A stretch of 64,000 nucleotides of DNA from Flagellimonas algicola. Lineage in GTDB: Bacteria > Bacteroidota > Bacteroidia > Flavobacteriales > Flavobacteriaceae. Both the position numbers and the translations under genes were made by a program. Shown here in pieces: positions 9,020 to 18,260 of the stretch; position 1 is the stretch's first letter, and each line of letters opens with the position of its first letter. The DNA lies in assembly GCF_005937185.1 (NCBI RefSeq), contig NZ_VCNI01000004.1, positions 124,001-188,000 of the forward strand, read 5' to 3'. The notes beneath the pieces are model-generated. The model had not been told where the DNA came from and searched no databases. It saw nothing but the letters and a program-made list of their open reading frames with translations.

Positions 9020-11329
9020 ATGAAACATTTCATACTGATATATTTATGGGTCCTGCCCATCTTGGGGTCGGCATTGGATTCGAAGATTGGGGAGATGGGC
9101 GGTGTAAATTTCTATGAACCCCACGAACAGGATTCTTTTTTAACATCGACCCTTATAAGGGGGCGCCTATACTTGGATATTCCCGAAGAGGTTTTGGGCA
9201 AACCCATACTATGGACCAGAATAGGTTCCTCCAACCAATATGAATCCAAGCAAGTGGTATTCACCAGGTTCAGGGATGACATCCTCATGGAAGAGCATAG
9301 GATATGGTCTGAATCGGGGATATGGATTCCCTTGAAGGAAGACAAATCCCTTGAAAAGAATATTATGGGAATTTTCCCAATGCTCAAGGGGCATGGGGAA
9401 AGTCGGGGATGCCGCATTGACATTACAGATATCTTGTTGGGCTCAACAATAGCATGGAAAAGAGCCCGTGGAGGACCGTTGGTGTCCAACATGTCACAGA
9501 TATTGGACCATAAAAACTCTGGGCACAAGGTCATTGTCAAAACCCGCCGATGTGTACTTAAAAATGAAGTTAGATTGTCCAATACAGTGTATTTCAGTTT
9601 TTATGCCCTGCCAAAACCAATGGATATACGTCGCTTTGATTATCGAATGGGTTTTCGCTATGAGGATGTTGGAAGTATGGGCAATGCCACCAAAAACTAC
9701 ATTGCCAGCATTGCCAGATGGCGATTGGAAAAGTTGCATCAAGGAAAAGAAACAAGTGTCCCGGTAAAACCTATCACCTTTGTGATGTCCCCGAATATCC
9801 CGATAAAATGGAGGCCCTATGTAAAGGCAGGTATTGAGGAATGGCTGCCATCCTTTGAGTCGGCAGGCTTTAAGGATGCAATTGTCGTCAGGGAAGTGGA
9901 CACCTTGGATAATTGGGACAGATATGGTCTGGACCATTCAATAATCAGGTGGAACAGGAGCCAAAATGTGAGAACATATAGGGATGGTAGTGGAGGTTCA
10001 ACGGTGGCAATGGTCATAGATCTACGATCAGGCGAAATCATAAAATCGGACATTCTTTTGGGTTCTTCCCTTGAGCATTTGACGGATCAATACTTTATCA
10101 GATGCGCCGCATTGGACAAAAGGGCCCTAAGTTTTCCTTTTCCAGATGAGCTGATGGGGGAATTGATCCAATCATTGGTGGCTCACGAGGCGGGCCATAC
10201 CTTTGGAATCAAGGACAATCATTATGGAGAGTATAGTTATCCTGTTAATAAAATGGGTGATGCTTCCTGGTTGGAAACAATGGGACATACCACAAGTATA
10301 ATGACCTATGCCAGGCATAACAACATTGCCCAGCCTAAGGACAGTGTACCTCCTTCCTTGCTTATTCAAAAAGTTGGCCCAACGGATAACTACTATATCC
10401 AATGGGCTTATACAGCGTTTTCCAAAGAGATGTCCCCCGAAGAAGAGACCAGTGTATTGGAACGAATCATACGATGGCAGGATTCGATTCCATGGTTTCG
10501 TTACAACACTAGCCAGTATGAGATTATCGGACCTGCAGCGACCAATGAGGTTGTTGAGACCAATGACCCGGTGATAGGTACCTCATTGGCCTTAAAGAAT
10601 TTGAAGAGAGCCCTGGAATTGCTTCCAGAGGCATGCCAAGACCTGAAGGACAATACTACAATGGAGCGTATTTATACCAAAGCCTTGGAATTATGGTACT
10701 ATAATATGAAATCTGTGATATCCTTACTAGGGGGATATGAAATATTCTATAAATCCATGGATCAACCAGGAAACATGTATACGCCAATCCCTTTAGAATC
10801 CCAAAAAGAAGCGCTTGATTTTTTGATTGCAAATGCATTTGACCCTCCAAATTGGTTGGTCCGCCCAGATTTTATGGTCAAAATTAGATACTCGACTTAC
10901 CCGGACAAAGTCACGGCTGATCAACAGCGATTACTTTTGGAATTGTTGCGCCCGCAACGAATGAAACGTTTCGAACAGATGGAGACCATTAATGGATATG
11001 AGAGAACCTTGCAATGGTATTTGGAAAATCTTCAAAAAGGCTTGTTCAAAGAGTTAATTGAGAATTCGGATTATGTGAAACCGAGGAGGCAGGAAATCCA
11101 AATGACCTATATCGAAAGGTTGATTTGGGCCATTGGGCAGGAAAGAAAGCATTTTGACCCAACTAAAAAAGCTCTTGATCATACTGATTATACCCGTGGC
11201 CTAATGATGGGACAACTCAAGGTTTTGCGGAAAGAAATTAAAAAAAGTATAAAAAGAAATAGAGGAACCCAATCATTAGGACATTGGAAACGATGTCTGT
11301 CCAAGTTGGACAAGTTGTTGGAACCATAA
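9020..11329 (+). CDS. Secreted zinc-dependent metalloprotease (DUF5117/DUF4953-type)
   Basis: I start at ATG 9020, which gives a clean signal peptide (MKHFILIYLWVLPILGSA) and 769 residues; an in-frame GTG at 8945 would add 25 hydrophilic residues ahead of it. The zinc site is HEAGHTFGIKDNH at about 389-401, followed by a Met-turn-like SIMTYAR, as in metzincin-type proteases of the Bacteroidota family with DUF5117 and DUF4953 domains. The family feature FVMSPNIPIKWRPYVKAGIE precedes it. The protein probably cuts extracellular or surface proteins for uptake by the SusCD pair encoded just upstream. The family is usually longer, so this is a compact member. Confidence 0.85.
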   Translation: MKHFILIYLWVLPILGSALDSKIGEMGGVNFYEPHEQDSFLTSTLIRGRLYLDIPEEVLGKPILWTRIGSSNQYESKQVVFTRFRDDILMEEHRIWSESGIWIPLKEDKSLEKNIMGIFPMLKGHGESRGCRIDITDILLGSTIAWKRARGGPLVSNMSQILDHKNSGHKVIVKTRRCVLKNEVRLSNTVYFSFYALPKPMDIRRFDYRMGFRYEDVGSMGNATKNYIASIARWRLEKLHQGKETSVPVKPITFVMSPNIPIKWRPYVKAGIEEWLPSFESAGFKDAIVVREVDTLDNWDRYGLDHSIIRWNRSQNVRTYRDGSGGSTVAMVIDLRSGEIIKSDILLGSSLEHLTDQYFIRCAALDKRALSFPFPDELMGELIQSLVAHEAGHTFGIKDNHYGEYSYPVNKMGDASWLETMGHTTSIMTYARHNNIAQPKDSVPPSLLIQKVGPTDNYYIQWAYTAFSKEMSPEEETSVLERIIRWQDSIPWFRYNTSQYEIIGPAATNEVVETNDPVIGTSLALKNLKRALELLPEACQDLKDNTTMERIYTKALELWYYNMKSVISLLGGYEIFYKSMDQPGNMYTPIPLESQKEALDFLIANAFDPPNWLVRPDFMVKIRYSTYPDKVTADQQRLLLELLRPQRMKRFEQMETINGYERTLQWYLENLQKGLFKELIENSDYVKPRRQEIQMTYIERLIWAIGQERKHFDPTKKALDHTDYTRGLMMGQLKVLRKEIKKSIKRNRGTQSLGHWKRCLSKLDKLLEP

Positions 11330-11429
11330 TAGGGTGGTGATGGTCGCTTTCCCATTAGTTACATAAAGCTACGAGAGTTGGGAAATTCTTAAGGTCTACC
11401 ACGATAGCATGCTTTCGTTGGTATTTTTT

Positions 11430-11474
11430 GAGTTGTTATAAAGGTGTCCAATTTGGACACTTTTATAACAACTC
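11430..11474. terminator. Near-perfect 22-bp inverted repeat between convergent genes
   Basis: Arms 11430-11451 and 11453-11474 are complementary, apart from a G/A difference, from GAGTTGTTATAAA to TTTATAACAACTC, with GTGTCCAA/TTGGACAC at the tip. It separates the metalloprotease and DUF6520 genes, which converge. There is no U-run after the stem on either strand, so it is not a textbook intrinsic terminator. Confidence 0.5.
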
Positions 11475-11485
11475 AGGGCCACGGT

Positions 11486-11728
11486 TTATTCTCGTGGCTC
11501 ATACAAGGGAATTGTCAAATTTTGGTCCTTAAAAACCTGGTATGGCCCCTCCATACACTGAACTGTTCCGAAATCTGGACAATCAGTGGAAATTGACTGC
11601 ACCCCTAAAATTGGGTGATTGTAATACCCTGTTTGGGTAGCGTTGCTTTCATCCGTGGCAAATGCAAGGCCAACGGCCATAATAATGGCAAATGCCGGTA
11701 AGATGAATTTCAGAATTTTTGTTTTCAT
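11486..11728 (-). CDS. DUF6520-family small secreted protein
   Basis: An 80-residue protein with a clear export signal (MKTKILKFILPAFAIIMAVGLAFA). The mature part is short, with two cysteines (STDCPDFGTVQCMEG) and a C-terminal IPLYEPRE. This pattern is typical of DUF6520 proteins, which occur in Flavobacteriia in small arrays next to MauE/DoxX-like membrane proteins, as here. The function is unknown; export and the cysteine pair suggest a periplasmic or surface role, perhaps redox-linked through the neighbour. It is 60 bases downstream of the MauE-like gene on the same strand and probably cotranscribed. Confidence 0.85.
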   Translation of the reverse strand: MKTKILKFILPAFAIIMAVGLAFATDESNATQTGYYNHPILGVQSISTDCPDFGTVQCMEGPYQVFKDQNLTIPLYEPRE

Positions 11729-11788
11729 GATATTATATTTAAAAATAAATGCCTACTCTTTTTCACAGGTTTTCGGCTTCTCCTGTCA

Positions 11789-12238
11789 CTACGTAGTATG
11801 TTGTTTTGAAAGTTGGGCTTTGTGTTTTTTTATTTGAAAGATTGCTAGGAGTGCCAAGAGTATAAAGAAAGCATTGAAGAGGATATGGACTTTCCATCCC
11901 ATTGCAGAAATTACGCCTCCGCAGGAGCAGGGAATGGATTCACTGAAATTAAGTACGATAGCACTATAGGCTGTAAAAAGGGTCATTAATCCCAGGCAGG
12001 CATGGAATGCTATTAGACGATATTTAGGTATAAGTAACAGGCCTGTAATTACCAATTCAACGAAAGGAACTCCAAATGCGACCCATGGAGCTATTGATTC
12101 CATATAGGGCATTCGTTCCAATCGTAATTGAAATTGGCTCAGATGCATCAATTTACTTACAGCGGTATAAACGAACAGAATGATATATGCTATGCTGATC
12201 AGGGTAATAATTACATTGGAAGGTCTTGTAGTTCCCAT
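11789..12238 (-). CDS. MauE/DoxX-like redox-associated membrane protein
   Basis: A 149-residue integral membrane protein with four predicted transmembrane helices: VIITLISIAYIILFVYTAVSKL, the segment around APWVAFGVPFVELVITGLLL, LIAFHACLGLMTLFTAYSAI and ILFNAFFILLALLAIF. A CSCGG motif in IPCSCGGVISAMGW lies between helices three and four; such paired cysteines characterise MauE-type proteins involved in disulfide chemistry of exported partners. The likely partner is the two-cysteine DUF6520 protein downstream. Substrate and direction of electron flow cannot be read from sequence. Confidence 0.8.
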   Translation of the reverse strand: MGTTRPSNVIITLISIAYIILFVYTAVSKLMHLSQFQLRLERMPYMESIAPWVAFGVPFVELVITGLLLIPKYRLIAFHACLGLMTLFTAYSAIVLNFSESIPCSCGGVISAMGWKVHILFNAFFILLALLAIFQIKKHKAQLSKQHTT

Positions 12239-12332
12239 ATCTTTTGGATTGATATGGTAAAGTTCGTAGGTCCAAATTATTTGTTAGGGATAAAAGGTTG
12301 CCTTACAGGGATTTATAGGTTTGGTGGTAGGT

Positions 12333-13259
12333 TTATTTCCGCAGGGAACTGGGAGTGTTACCATATTTTTCCTTGAAGGCCCTTGAAAAATGTGGAATGC
12401 TCTTGAAACCAACCATGTGTGCGATGGTTTTTAGGGATAGACTACTGAACTGTATGAGGGTTTTTGCTTTTCGTAACCGCTCTTGGATCAAAAATTTAAA
12501 TACGGTAGTGCCATAAAGTTGCTTGAAACCATACTTTAATTTAAACTCATTGGTCCCCATTTGATGGGCAAGATCTTTTAAATGGGGAAGTTGATGGTCC
12601 AAATTGGTAATGATCAAATCATGGACCTCCCTTATTTTTCGAATGTCCTCATGGCTCAATTTTACCCTTGGCACCTTTGACTCCTTCCCGGGCCTTAGGG
12701 CATTTCCCCAAATGCCTTTGGCGAAAGATTCCCCTTTGGTGAAAAGTATGGTACTCAAAAGGATTTTGTTGGGACTTTCGGTTTTGCCCCCAAATGTGGA
12801 AATATTGCAATTTTTGGATATCAATAGTCCCTCGGAGGTCTTGAATACCAAATCCATTGTGGAGTCCGAACATTCCCTATTGGTAATGGACTTTTGTTTT
12901 TTGAGCCATTTCCTTTGCGATTCTTCCGTAAGTGTGTTGACAAAAGGACTGCCGACCAATTCAGTATGAAATGCGGACAAGGTGGAACAGGTATTCTGGT
13001 TGACCATTTCAATCATTCCCATTGTATCAATGATAAAGGCCATTTGGACCAAATGTTGTGGGGTGTGTTTGGAGCCCACAAAACCTTGATGTATAAAGGA
13101 CGCCCTGATTTCTTCATTGACCATATTTAGCATTACTATCAATGTGGCCACATTATCGTTTTTGTCAGAGGGATCTAAGCTATGGTAAAAGTTTCCTTGG
13201 GCCATTTCCAATAGCATTTGTTTAATGCGTTTGACCCTGAAATCATCACTATTTGGCAT
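12333..13259 (-). CDS. AraC-family regulator with PAS-like N-terminal sensor
   Basis: A 308-residue one-component regulator. The C-terminal third has two AraC helix-turn-helix units: LPHLKDLAHQMGTNEFKLKY, then SLSLKTIAHMVGFKSIPHFS followed by RAFKEKYGNTPSSLRK. The N-terminal part around FIIDTMGMIEMVNQNTCSTL resembles a PAS domain and may sense a small molecule. It sits upstream of the MauE-like/DUF6520 pair and downstream of a STAS-like gene, all leftward, so local control is plausible. The target is inferred only. Confidence 0.85.
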   Translation of the reverse strand: MPNSDDFRVKRIKQMLLEMAQGNFYHSLDPSDKNDNVATLIVMLNMVNEEIRASFIHQGFVGSKHTPQHLVQMAFIIDTMGMIEMVNQNTCSTLSAFHTELVGSPFVNTLTEESQRKWLKKQKSITNRECSDSTMDLVFKTSEGLLISKNCNISTFGGKTESPNKILLSTILFTKGESFAKGIWGNALRPGKESKVPRVKLSHEDIRKIREVHDLIITNLDHQLPHLKDLAHQMGTNEFKLKYGFKQLYGTTVFKFLIQERLRKAKTLIQFSSLSLKTIAHMVGFKSIPHFSRAFKEKYGNTPSSLRK

Positions 13260-13286
13260 TGGGCTAATATTTAGTTTATAGAATTA

Positions 13287-13700
13287 TTATATGTTCCATG
13301 GTAACATGCAGATAACCGCTGCAAGCATAGTAGCTTTTTGGAGAAAGTCCATAGCCTCGGATTTTTTGGAAAAGGATGCTGTCGGCATTGGTGTTCTATG
13401 AGTGCTCAGATAAAATTCGCTCATGGCATCGGTCACGGGAGGGTCGATAAGGAAAGCAAGCGCTTTGATAAAAAGGGAACCCTCAATGGCAAAAAAATCC
13501 CGTGCTGGTTTATTGACGATTCGTAGCTCTCTAATATCACAAAGTACAAGCAGGGACACCCCCTCCTGAATCACCATTCTGTCCCTGACGATAATCTGAG
13601 CCGCTTCAAGATCGATGCTTTTTCCTTTTTTATAAATAATATGTAGTAGGTCATCGGTCAACAAATAGATGGCATATTTGTTTTCATGTTGTTTTTTCAT
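13287..13700 (-). CDS. STAS/SpoIIAA-like cytosolic protein (DUF7793-type)
   Basis: A 137-residue soluble protein. The alternating pattern YAIYLLTDDLLHIIYKKGKS, then LVLCDIREL, ARDFFA and ALAFLIDPPVTDAMSEFYL fits the small STAS-like proteins of Bacteroidota, similar to SpoIIAA-like lipid- or phosphate-responsive folds. No catalytic motif is seen. It precedes the AraC-type gene by 27 bases on the same strand, so the two are probably cotranscribed, and it lies divergent from the oxoamine-synthase/RteC operon. A regulatory accessory role is the simplest reading. Family assignment is by overall pattern, not a diagnostic motif. Confidence 0.6.
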   Translation of the reverse strand: MKKQHENKYAIYLLTDDLLHIIYKKGKSIDLEAAQIIVRDRMVIQEGVSLLVLCDIRELRIVNKPARDFFAIEGSLFIKALAFLIDPPVTDAMSEFYLSTHRTPMPTASFSKKSEAMDFLQKATMLAAVICMLPWNI

Positions 13701-13897
13701 TCTTCGAAAACTGGTAAGGATTTTGAAATTACAAAATTAATAGTGTTGATTATTACAGATATGGGCAAATGTCCCATGAATAAAGGCATTATTTTACCTA
13801 CTAAGGATTATAAATTATCTGAAAAGGATAAATTTTCTGAAATCTAAAAGAGAATCCTACAAATGCCATTACATTTTTGCTCACTTTAAAATTCGGC

Positions 13898-16300
13898 ATG
13901 ATGGCAAAGATCAAACAACATAATTTTTTGAACACGGTCCACGAGGTTTTTACGGACGCTACACAAGAAGGGGTATTGCACCTACATGCAGGGGGTAATA
14001 CCTTCTCAGGGCGTAAAATTAATGTAAATGACAAGGACTTGTTTCATTTTGGCACCACGGGTTATTTGGGATTGGAGCAAGATCCAAGGTTAAAAGAGGC
14101 TGCCATAGGGGCTATTGAGCGATATGGCACCCAATTCCCACTGTCCAAATCTTATATCTCCCATCCTTTGTACCAAGAATTGGAAGAATTGGTCACAGAG
14201 ATGTACCAAACCCCTATCATAATAACCAAGAATAGTACCCTGGGGCATCTTGGAGCCATTCCCAGTGCAGTTGATGATAGTGATGTCATTATTTTGGATC
14301 ATCAGGTCCATTGGAGTGTCCAGAATGCTGCAAAATTGTTGAAAACAAGAAGCGTACCGATTGAAATGATTCGTCATAACAATTTGGAGATGTTGGAGGA
14401 CAAATTGAGAAAGTATATACATTCCAAAAAATACATTTGGTATATGGCCGATGGTATTTACTCCATGTATGGCGATTATGCCCCGATAGATGAGCTGATG
14501 GCCCTTGGAATGAAATATCCGCAACTTAGATTTTATATTGATGATGTCCATGGGATGAGCTGGGTCGGAAAACATGGAACTGGATATGTGCTCAGCAAAT
14601 TGGGAGAATTGCCGGACAACGTTCTGCTTTTTGGTACGCTTAGCAAGACATTTGGAGCAAGTGGAGCTGTATTGGCGTGTTCTGACATCGAACTTCATAG
14701 GCGGATCAAAACCTTTGGAGGACCTTTGACATTCTCAGCCCAGTTGGAACCGGCATCTGTTGCCGCTGCCATAGCATCAGCTAAAATCCATCTTTCCCCT
14801 GAGATATATGGACTTCAAAATGAACTAAGACAACGAATCGATTACTTCAAAACAATATTGAAGCAGACAAAATTGCCATTAATTGATCACAATGAATCCC
14901 CTGTGTTCTATTTGGGTACCGGAATGCCCAAAACGGGATACAATTTTGTCAACCGCCTGATGCAGGAAGGGTTCTATGTAAATCTGGGCATATTTCCTGC
15001 CGTACCGGTCAAAAATACCGGGGTGAGGATTACGATATCACGTCATAATCAAAAAGAAGAAATCAAAGGGTTGGTGGAAGCCATGGAATATCATTTTCCC
15101 AAGGCACTGGAGGATACCCAGACCACCAGGCAAAGGGTATTCCATGCCTTCAAACTAAAACATAAAGAAAATCATAGGGAACTATCTTCATCGGGATTAC
15201 AATTGGAACTGGGAAACACAATCAAAAAGGTAGAAAAGGCCTTATGGAACTCGTTGATGGGCGATCATGGTGTATACGACTGGGATGGTCTGAAGTTCAT
15301 GGAAGATTCCTTTATGGGAAACAGCGCTAAAGAACACAACTGGAATTTTCGCTATGTCCTTATAAAGGATAATAAAGATATTCCTGTTTTGGCCACTTTT
15401 TTGACCTGTGGCTTATGGAAGGATGATATGCTGGCCAAAGTGGAGGTATCAAAACGAATTGAGCAAGAACGAAAAACCGATCCCTATCACATGACTTCCA
15501 AGGTACTGTCCATGGGCTCTTTGTTCACCCAAGGGAACCATCTGTATTGGAATGGAAACCATAAAAGCTCTCAAGAGGCCTTGAGATTATTTTTCCGAAT
15601 TGTTGAGCATTTGGAAATTGAGTTGAACGCAAAGATGGTCGTGTTGCGGGATTTTCGGCGGGATACTCCCTGGCACCAGGAATTACAGGGTCATGGTTTC
15701 ATAAGGGCACAAATGCCCAACTCCTGCACCATACGCTTAAATACCATAAAAAATATAGAAAATTATGTCGCAGGTTTATCATCTAGAAACCGTAGACATA
15801 ATAGAAAGGATATCCAACCTTATTTGGATAAAGTACAAGTTAAAATTAGTGCAAACTGCAATGAGGCCGAATTATTCCAGATTGAGCAGTTGTATTGCCA
15901 GGTTCATCAGCAGAATTTGGGATTAAATACGTTCACATTTCCCAAGAAGTTGTTTGAGGAAATGAATCAACATCCTTTCTGGGAGTTCATTCTTATAGCT
16001 TCGATTGGAGAACCTGACTTGGCCATTGGGGTCATGTTGTGCTATAGAAACCCCAATTCTATATATGTATCCGCCTTCGTTGGGATGGATTATGCCTTAC
16101 TCGAGGAATATGCGATATATCGACAATTGTTATACTTGACCATTAAAAGGGCCATTGAACTAGGGATGGAGAAAATTGATTTGGGAATGACCGCCTCTTT
16201 TGAGAAAAAGAAATTGGGAGCCTTGGTAGAAGAGAAATTTGCGTACCTACAGACCAACGACAATTATATATTGGAACTTTTGGAAACAATGGAAGGTTAA
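13898..16300 (+). CDS. Bifunctional alpha-oxoamine synthase (PLP) / GNAT acyltransferase
   Basis: I start at ATG 13898 (800 residues); a TTG at 13877 would add seven. Residues about 45-410 are a fold-type I PLP enzyme of the alpha-oxoamine synthase group, which joins an acyl-CoA to an amino acid or SAM: FGTTGYLGLEQDPRLKEAA, the aspartate in YIDDVHGMSW, and the PLP lysine in TLSKTFGASG (Lys about 250). The last 200 residues resemble a GNAT/FemAB-like acyltransferase (GFIRAQMPNSCTIRLN, EFILIASIGEPDLAIGVML, MEKIDLGMTASFEKKKLGAL). The enzyme could make and then acylate an amino ketone. RteC follows after 17 bases, so it shares an operon with a conjugation regulator. The product is unknown. Confidence 0.85.
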   Translation: MMAKIKQHNFLNTVHEVFTDATQEGVLHLHAGGNTFSGRKINVNDKDLFHFGTTGYLGLEQDPRLKEAAIGAIERYGTQFPLSKSYISHPLYQELEELVTEMYQTPIIITKNSTLGHLGAIPSAVDDSDVIILDHQVHWSVQNAAKLLKTRSVPIEMIRHNNLEMLEDKLRKYIHSKKYIWYMADGIYSMYGDYAPIDELMALGMKYPQLRFYIDDVHGMSWVGKHGTGYVLSKLGELPDNVLLFGTLSKTFGASGAVLACSDIELHRRIKTFGGPLTFSAQLEPASVAAAIASAKIHLSPEIYGLQNELRQRIDYFKTILKQTKLPLIDHNESPVFYLGTGMPKTGYNFVNRLMQEGFYVNLGIFPAVPVKNTGVRITISRHNQKEEIKGLVEAMEYHFPKALEDTQTTRQRVFHAFKLKHKENHRELSSSGLQLELGNTIKKVEKALWNSLMGDHGVYDWDGLKFMEDSFMGNSAKEHNWNFRYVLIKDNKDIPVLATFLTCGLWKDDMLAKVEVSKRIEQERKTDPYHMTSKVLSMGSLFTQGNHLYWNGNHKSSQEALRLFFRIVEHLEIELNAKMVVLRDFRRDTPWHQELQGHGFIRAQMPNSCTIRLNTIKNIENYVAGLSSRNRRHNRKDIQPYLDKVQVKISANCNEAELFQIEQLYCQVHQQNLGLNTFTFPKKLFEEMNQHPFWEFILIASIGEPDLAIGVMLCYRNPNSIYVSAFVGMDYALLEEYAIYRQLLYLTIKRAIELGMEKIDLGMTASFEKKKLGALVEEKFAYLQTNDNYILELLETMEG

Positions 16301-16317
16301 GATTTAGAGGATTCGAA

Positions 16318-17160
16318 ATGAAATATCAGAAATTGCTTTCGGGTTTTGAGACGCAATTGGATGCACTGGAAAGTGGAAGCGAGGATATTTTGTTCAAGGC
16401 AGAATCGGGGATTGTTTTGGTTGAAAGGGCCATAAGGAAATTACAGACTGAGATTGTCAACAAAACATTTGGATCTCAAGAAGATGAGATTTATTTCTTC
16501 AAACATATCAAACCTCAGATTTTTAGTAAACTGATCTATTACGTGAAGCTTTTTAACATTGAAAGCAAAAGGCCTAGGGGCAACGAATCCGCACAGGTAA
16601 AATATTTGCAACACCAAATAGGCAAACTCCAGATTTTTTTCAATGATAACCTGGAGTTTTATAATTACTACAGACGCGGTGCAATGTCTCTGGACAAACA
16701 GTATTTTATCCGCGGTAAGCGTGATTTAAGACTTCCCTTGGAATCCTTCCATTTTTTGATTGATGAACAATTTTCAACCTGCCATGATGGAACGGTGGCG
16801 ACCATCATGGCCTATGACATGTTGATAGTGTACCTCCGACGAGAGGTGGACAATCTAAACAATACTGCTATAGAAAGCCCCAAAAGCACACCTATGGAAA
16901 AACCTTCTAAACTCTTTTGGACTGGGAGCAAGACCGATTTGATAGAATTGCTCTATGCGCTCCAATCCAGTGGTTCGATTAATAGTGGAACCACAGATAT
17001 CAAGGAACTGGCTTCCCATTTTGAGCACTTTTATAATATTGACCTAGGCAACTACTACCATACCTTTATCGAGATTAGATCTCGGAAGAACAGCAGGACA
17101 AAGTTTTTGGATAGGCTTATAAAGATGCTCAACCAACGCATGGAATCTTTGGATGAGTAG
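16318..17160 (+). CDS. rteC: RteC-family conjugative-transposon regulator
   Basis: A 280-residue protein with the RteC pattern: helical N-terminus (KYQKLLSGFETQLDALESG), a central YNYYRRGAMSLDKQYFIRG segment and a C-terminal winged-helix-like part (SKTDLIELLYALQSSGSIN, YYHTFIEIRSRKN, FLDRLIKMLNQRME). In CTnDOT, RteC activates the excision operon. Here it lies after the oxoamine synthase and upstream of an excisionase-type gene, in keeping with control of element excision. A terminator-like hairpin separates it from the next gene. Confidence 0.9.
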   Translation: MKYQKLLSGFETQLDALESGSEDILFKAESGIVLVERAIRKLQTEIVNKTFGSQEDEIYFFKHIKPQIFSKLIYYVKLFNIESKRPRGNESAQVKYLQHQIGKLQIFFNDNLEFYNYYRRGAMSLDKQYFIRGKRDLRLPLESFHFLIDEQFSTCHDGTVATIMAYDMLIVYLRREVDNLNNTAIESPKSTPMEKPSKLFWTGSKTDLIELLYALQSSGSINSGTTDIKELASHFEHFYNIDLGNYYHTFIEIRSRKNSRTKFLDRLIKMLNQRMESLDE

Positions 17161-17372
17161 GGTGTATAATTCCCACCTAGGACCCATCTTGGTGTTTTTA
17201 GGAAATATGTGATTTCTATGAGAAAATGTTCGACTTTGCTTCCCATCACTTTTGCAATTTGAAACAATAGAAGGCAATAAAAATGATTAATAAACCTTTC
17301 CCATCTCTGCCATATCTATTGAGTTAGCTTTGGAAATACCATGCAGTTTTGTACAACGAAAGTCAAATCACG

Positions 17373-17418
17373 GCAAAGTCGCCTTCAAAAGAACAATCCA
17401 TGGCGGCTTTGCTTTTTT
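17373..17418 (+). terminator. Rho-independent terminator after rteC
   Basis: GCAAAGTCGCC (17373-17383) pairs with GGCGGCTTTGC (17402-17412) with one G-U pair and is followed by TTTTTT. It lies 15 bases before the HTH gene, so it could also act as an attenuator for that gene. Confidence 0.75.
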
Positions 17419-17432
17419 AAAAAGGTTTTACA

Positions 17433-17711
17433 ATGAGCGCAACAATTATTACCACCGAAGATTTAAGGGAGTTCAAAATGGAACTGCTGGATGGCATCAA
17501 ACAACTGCTAAAGGACCAAGATGGAAAAGCCAACAAAAAATGGCTCAAATCCAATGAGGTCAGGGAACTCTTGGGTATCTCCCCAGGAACACTCCAGAAT
17601 CTACGCATTAATGGGACATTACGATATACAAAAATGGGCGGGATATTGTACTATGAGTACAATGAAATTATGGAGGTATTGGAAAAGAACAAAATCTATA
17701 ACAGGCTTTAG
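17433..17711 (+). CDS. Excisionase/MerR-type helix-turn-helix protein
   Basis: A 92-residue protein. After an N-terminal helical stretch comes a HTH_17 winged-helix motif: WLKSNEVRELLGISPGTLQN, LRINGTLRYTKMGGILYYEY, EIMEVLEKNK. Proteins of this type serve as recombination directionality factors or small regulators in Bacteroidota conjugative elements. It stands directly after the rteC terminator and starts a short operon with an unknown gene and a DnaC-like ATPase, consistent with element mobilisation or replication control. Confidence 0.85.
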   Translation: MSATIITTEDLREFKMELLDGIKQLLKDQDGKANKKWLKSNEVRELLGISPGTLQNLRINGTLRYTKMGGILYYEYNEIMEVLEKNKIYNRL

Positions 17712-17720
17712 ACAATAGCA

Positions 17721-18260
17721 TTGGAGCATATCAACTATATCAAACATCTTAACGGGGTGTTTGAACAATTCTCAAAAGATAGCCGTTTGAACCCAACCCA
17801 TATCAGTCTGTATGTGGCCTTGTTCCAATTGTGGAACAACAATTTCTTTAAGGAAGAATTCTATATCAATCGGGAAGAGGTTATGGCGTATTCCAAGATA
17901 GGCTCCAAATCCACCTACCACCGCTGTATCAAAGATCTTAGCCATTGGAAATATATAATGTATACCCCTTCCCATAATCCATTCAAGGGAAGCCGTATCA
18001 AGATGTTCGATTTTGGGACAAGTTCTGGACAAGCGCTGTACCCAAACCGTACCAATATCGGGACAAGCAATGGACAAGCAGTGGTACCTATAATAAAACA
18101 TATACAAACTATAGAAAACAATAAAAACTATGACAAACTGATAAATTTTGAAAATTCAAGTTTTCAGGATTTTGAAAACGAAGGAAAACATGGCTTACCT
18201 GTCCCATATCGGGACAACCTCAAGACCACCAAGGAGAAGGATTACAGTGAGCCCCTATGA
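17721..18260 (+). CDS. Conjugative-element hypothetical, replication-type winged helix likely
   Basis: A 179-residue protein from TTG 17721 (LEHINYIKHLNGVFEQF), with no ATG upstream in the gap. Residues about 10-85 resemble the winged-helix part of plasmid or phage replication initiators: NPTHISLYVALFQLWNNN, INREEVMAYSKIGSKSTYHR and CIKDLSHWKYIMYTPS. The C-terminal half is Asn/Ser-rich and looks disordered. The end overlaps the ATPase gene by four bases, a layout like replication-initiator plus helicase-loader pairs. Origin binding is inference. Confidence 0.7.
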   Translation: MEHINYIKHLNGVFEQFSKDSRLNPTHISLYVALFQLWNNNFFKEEFYINREEVMAYSKIGSKSTYHRCIKDLSHWKYIMYTPSHNPFKGSRIKMFDFGTSSGQALYPNRTNIGTSNGQAVVPIIKHIQTIENNKNYDKLINFENSSFQDFENEGKHGLPVPYRDNLKTTKEKDYSEPL

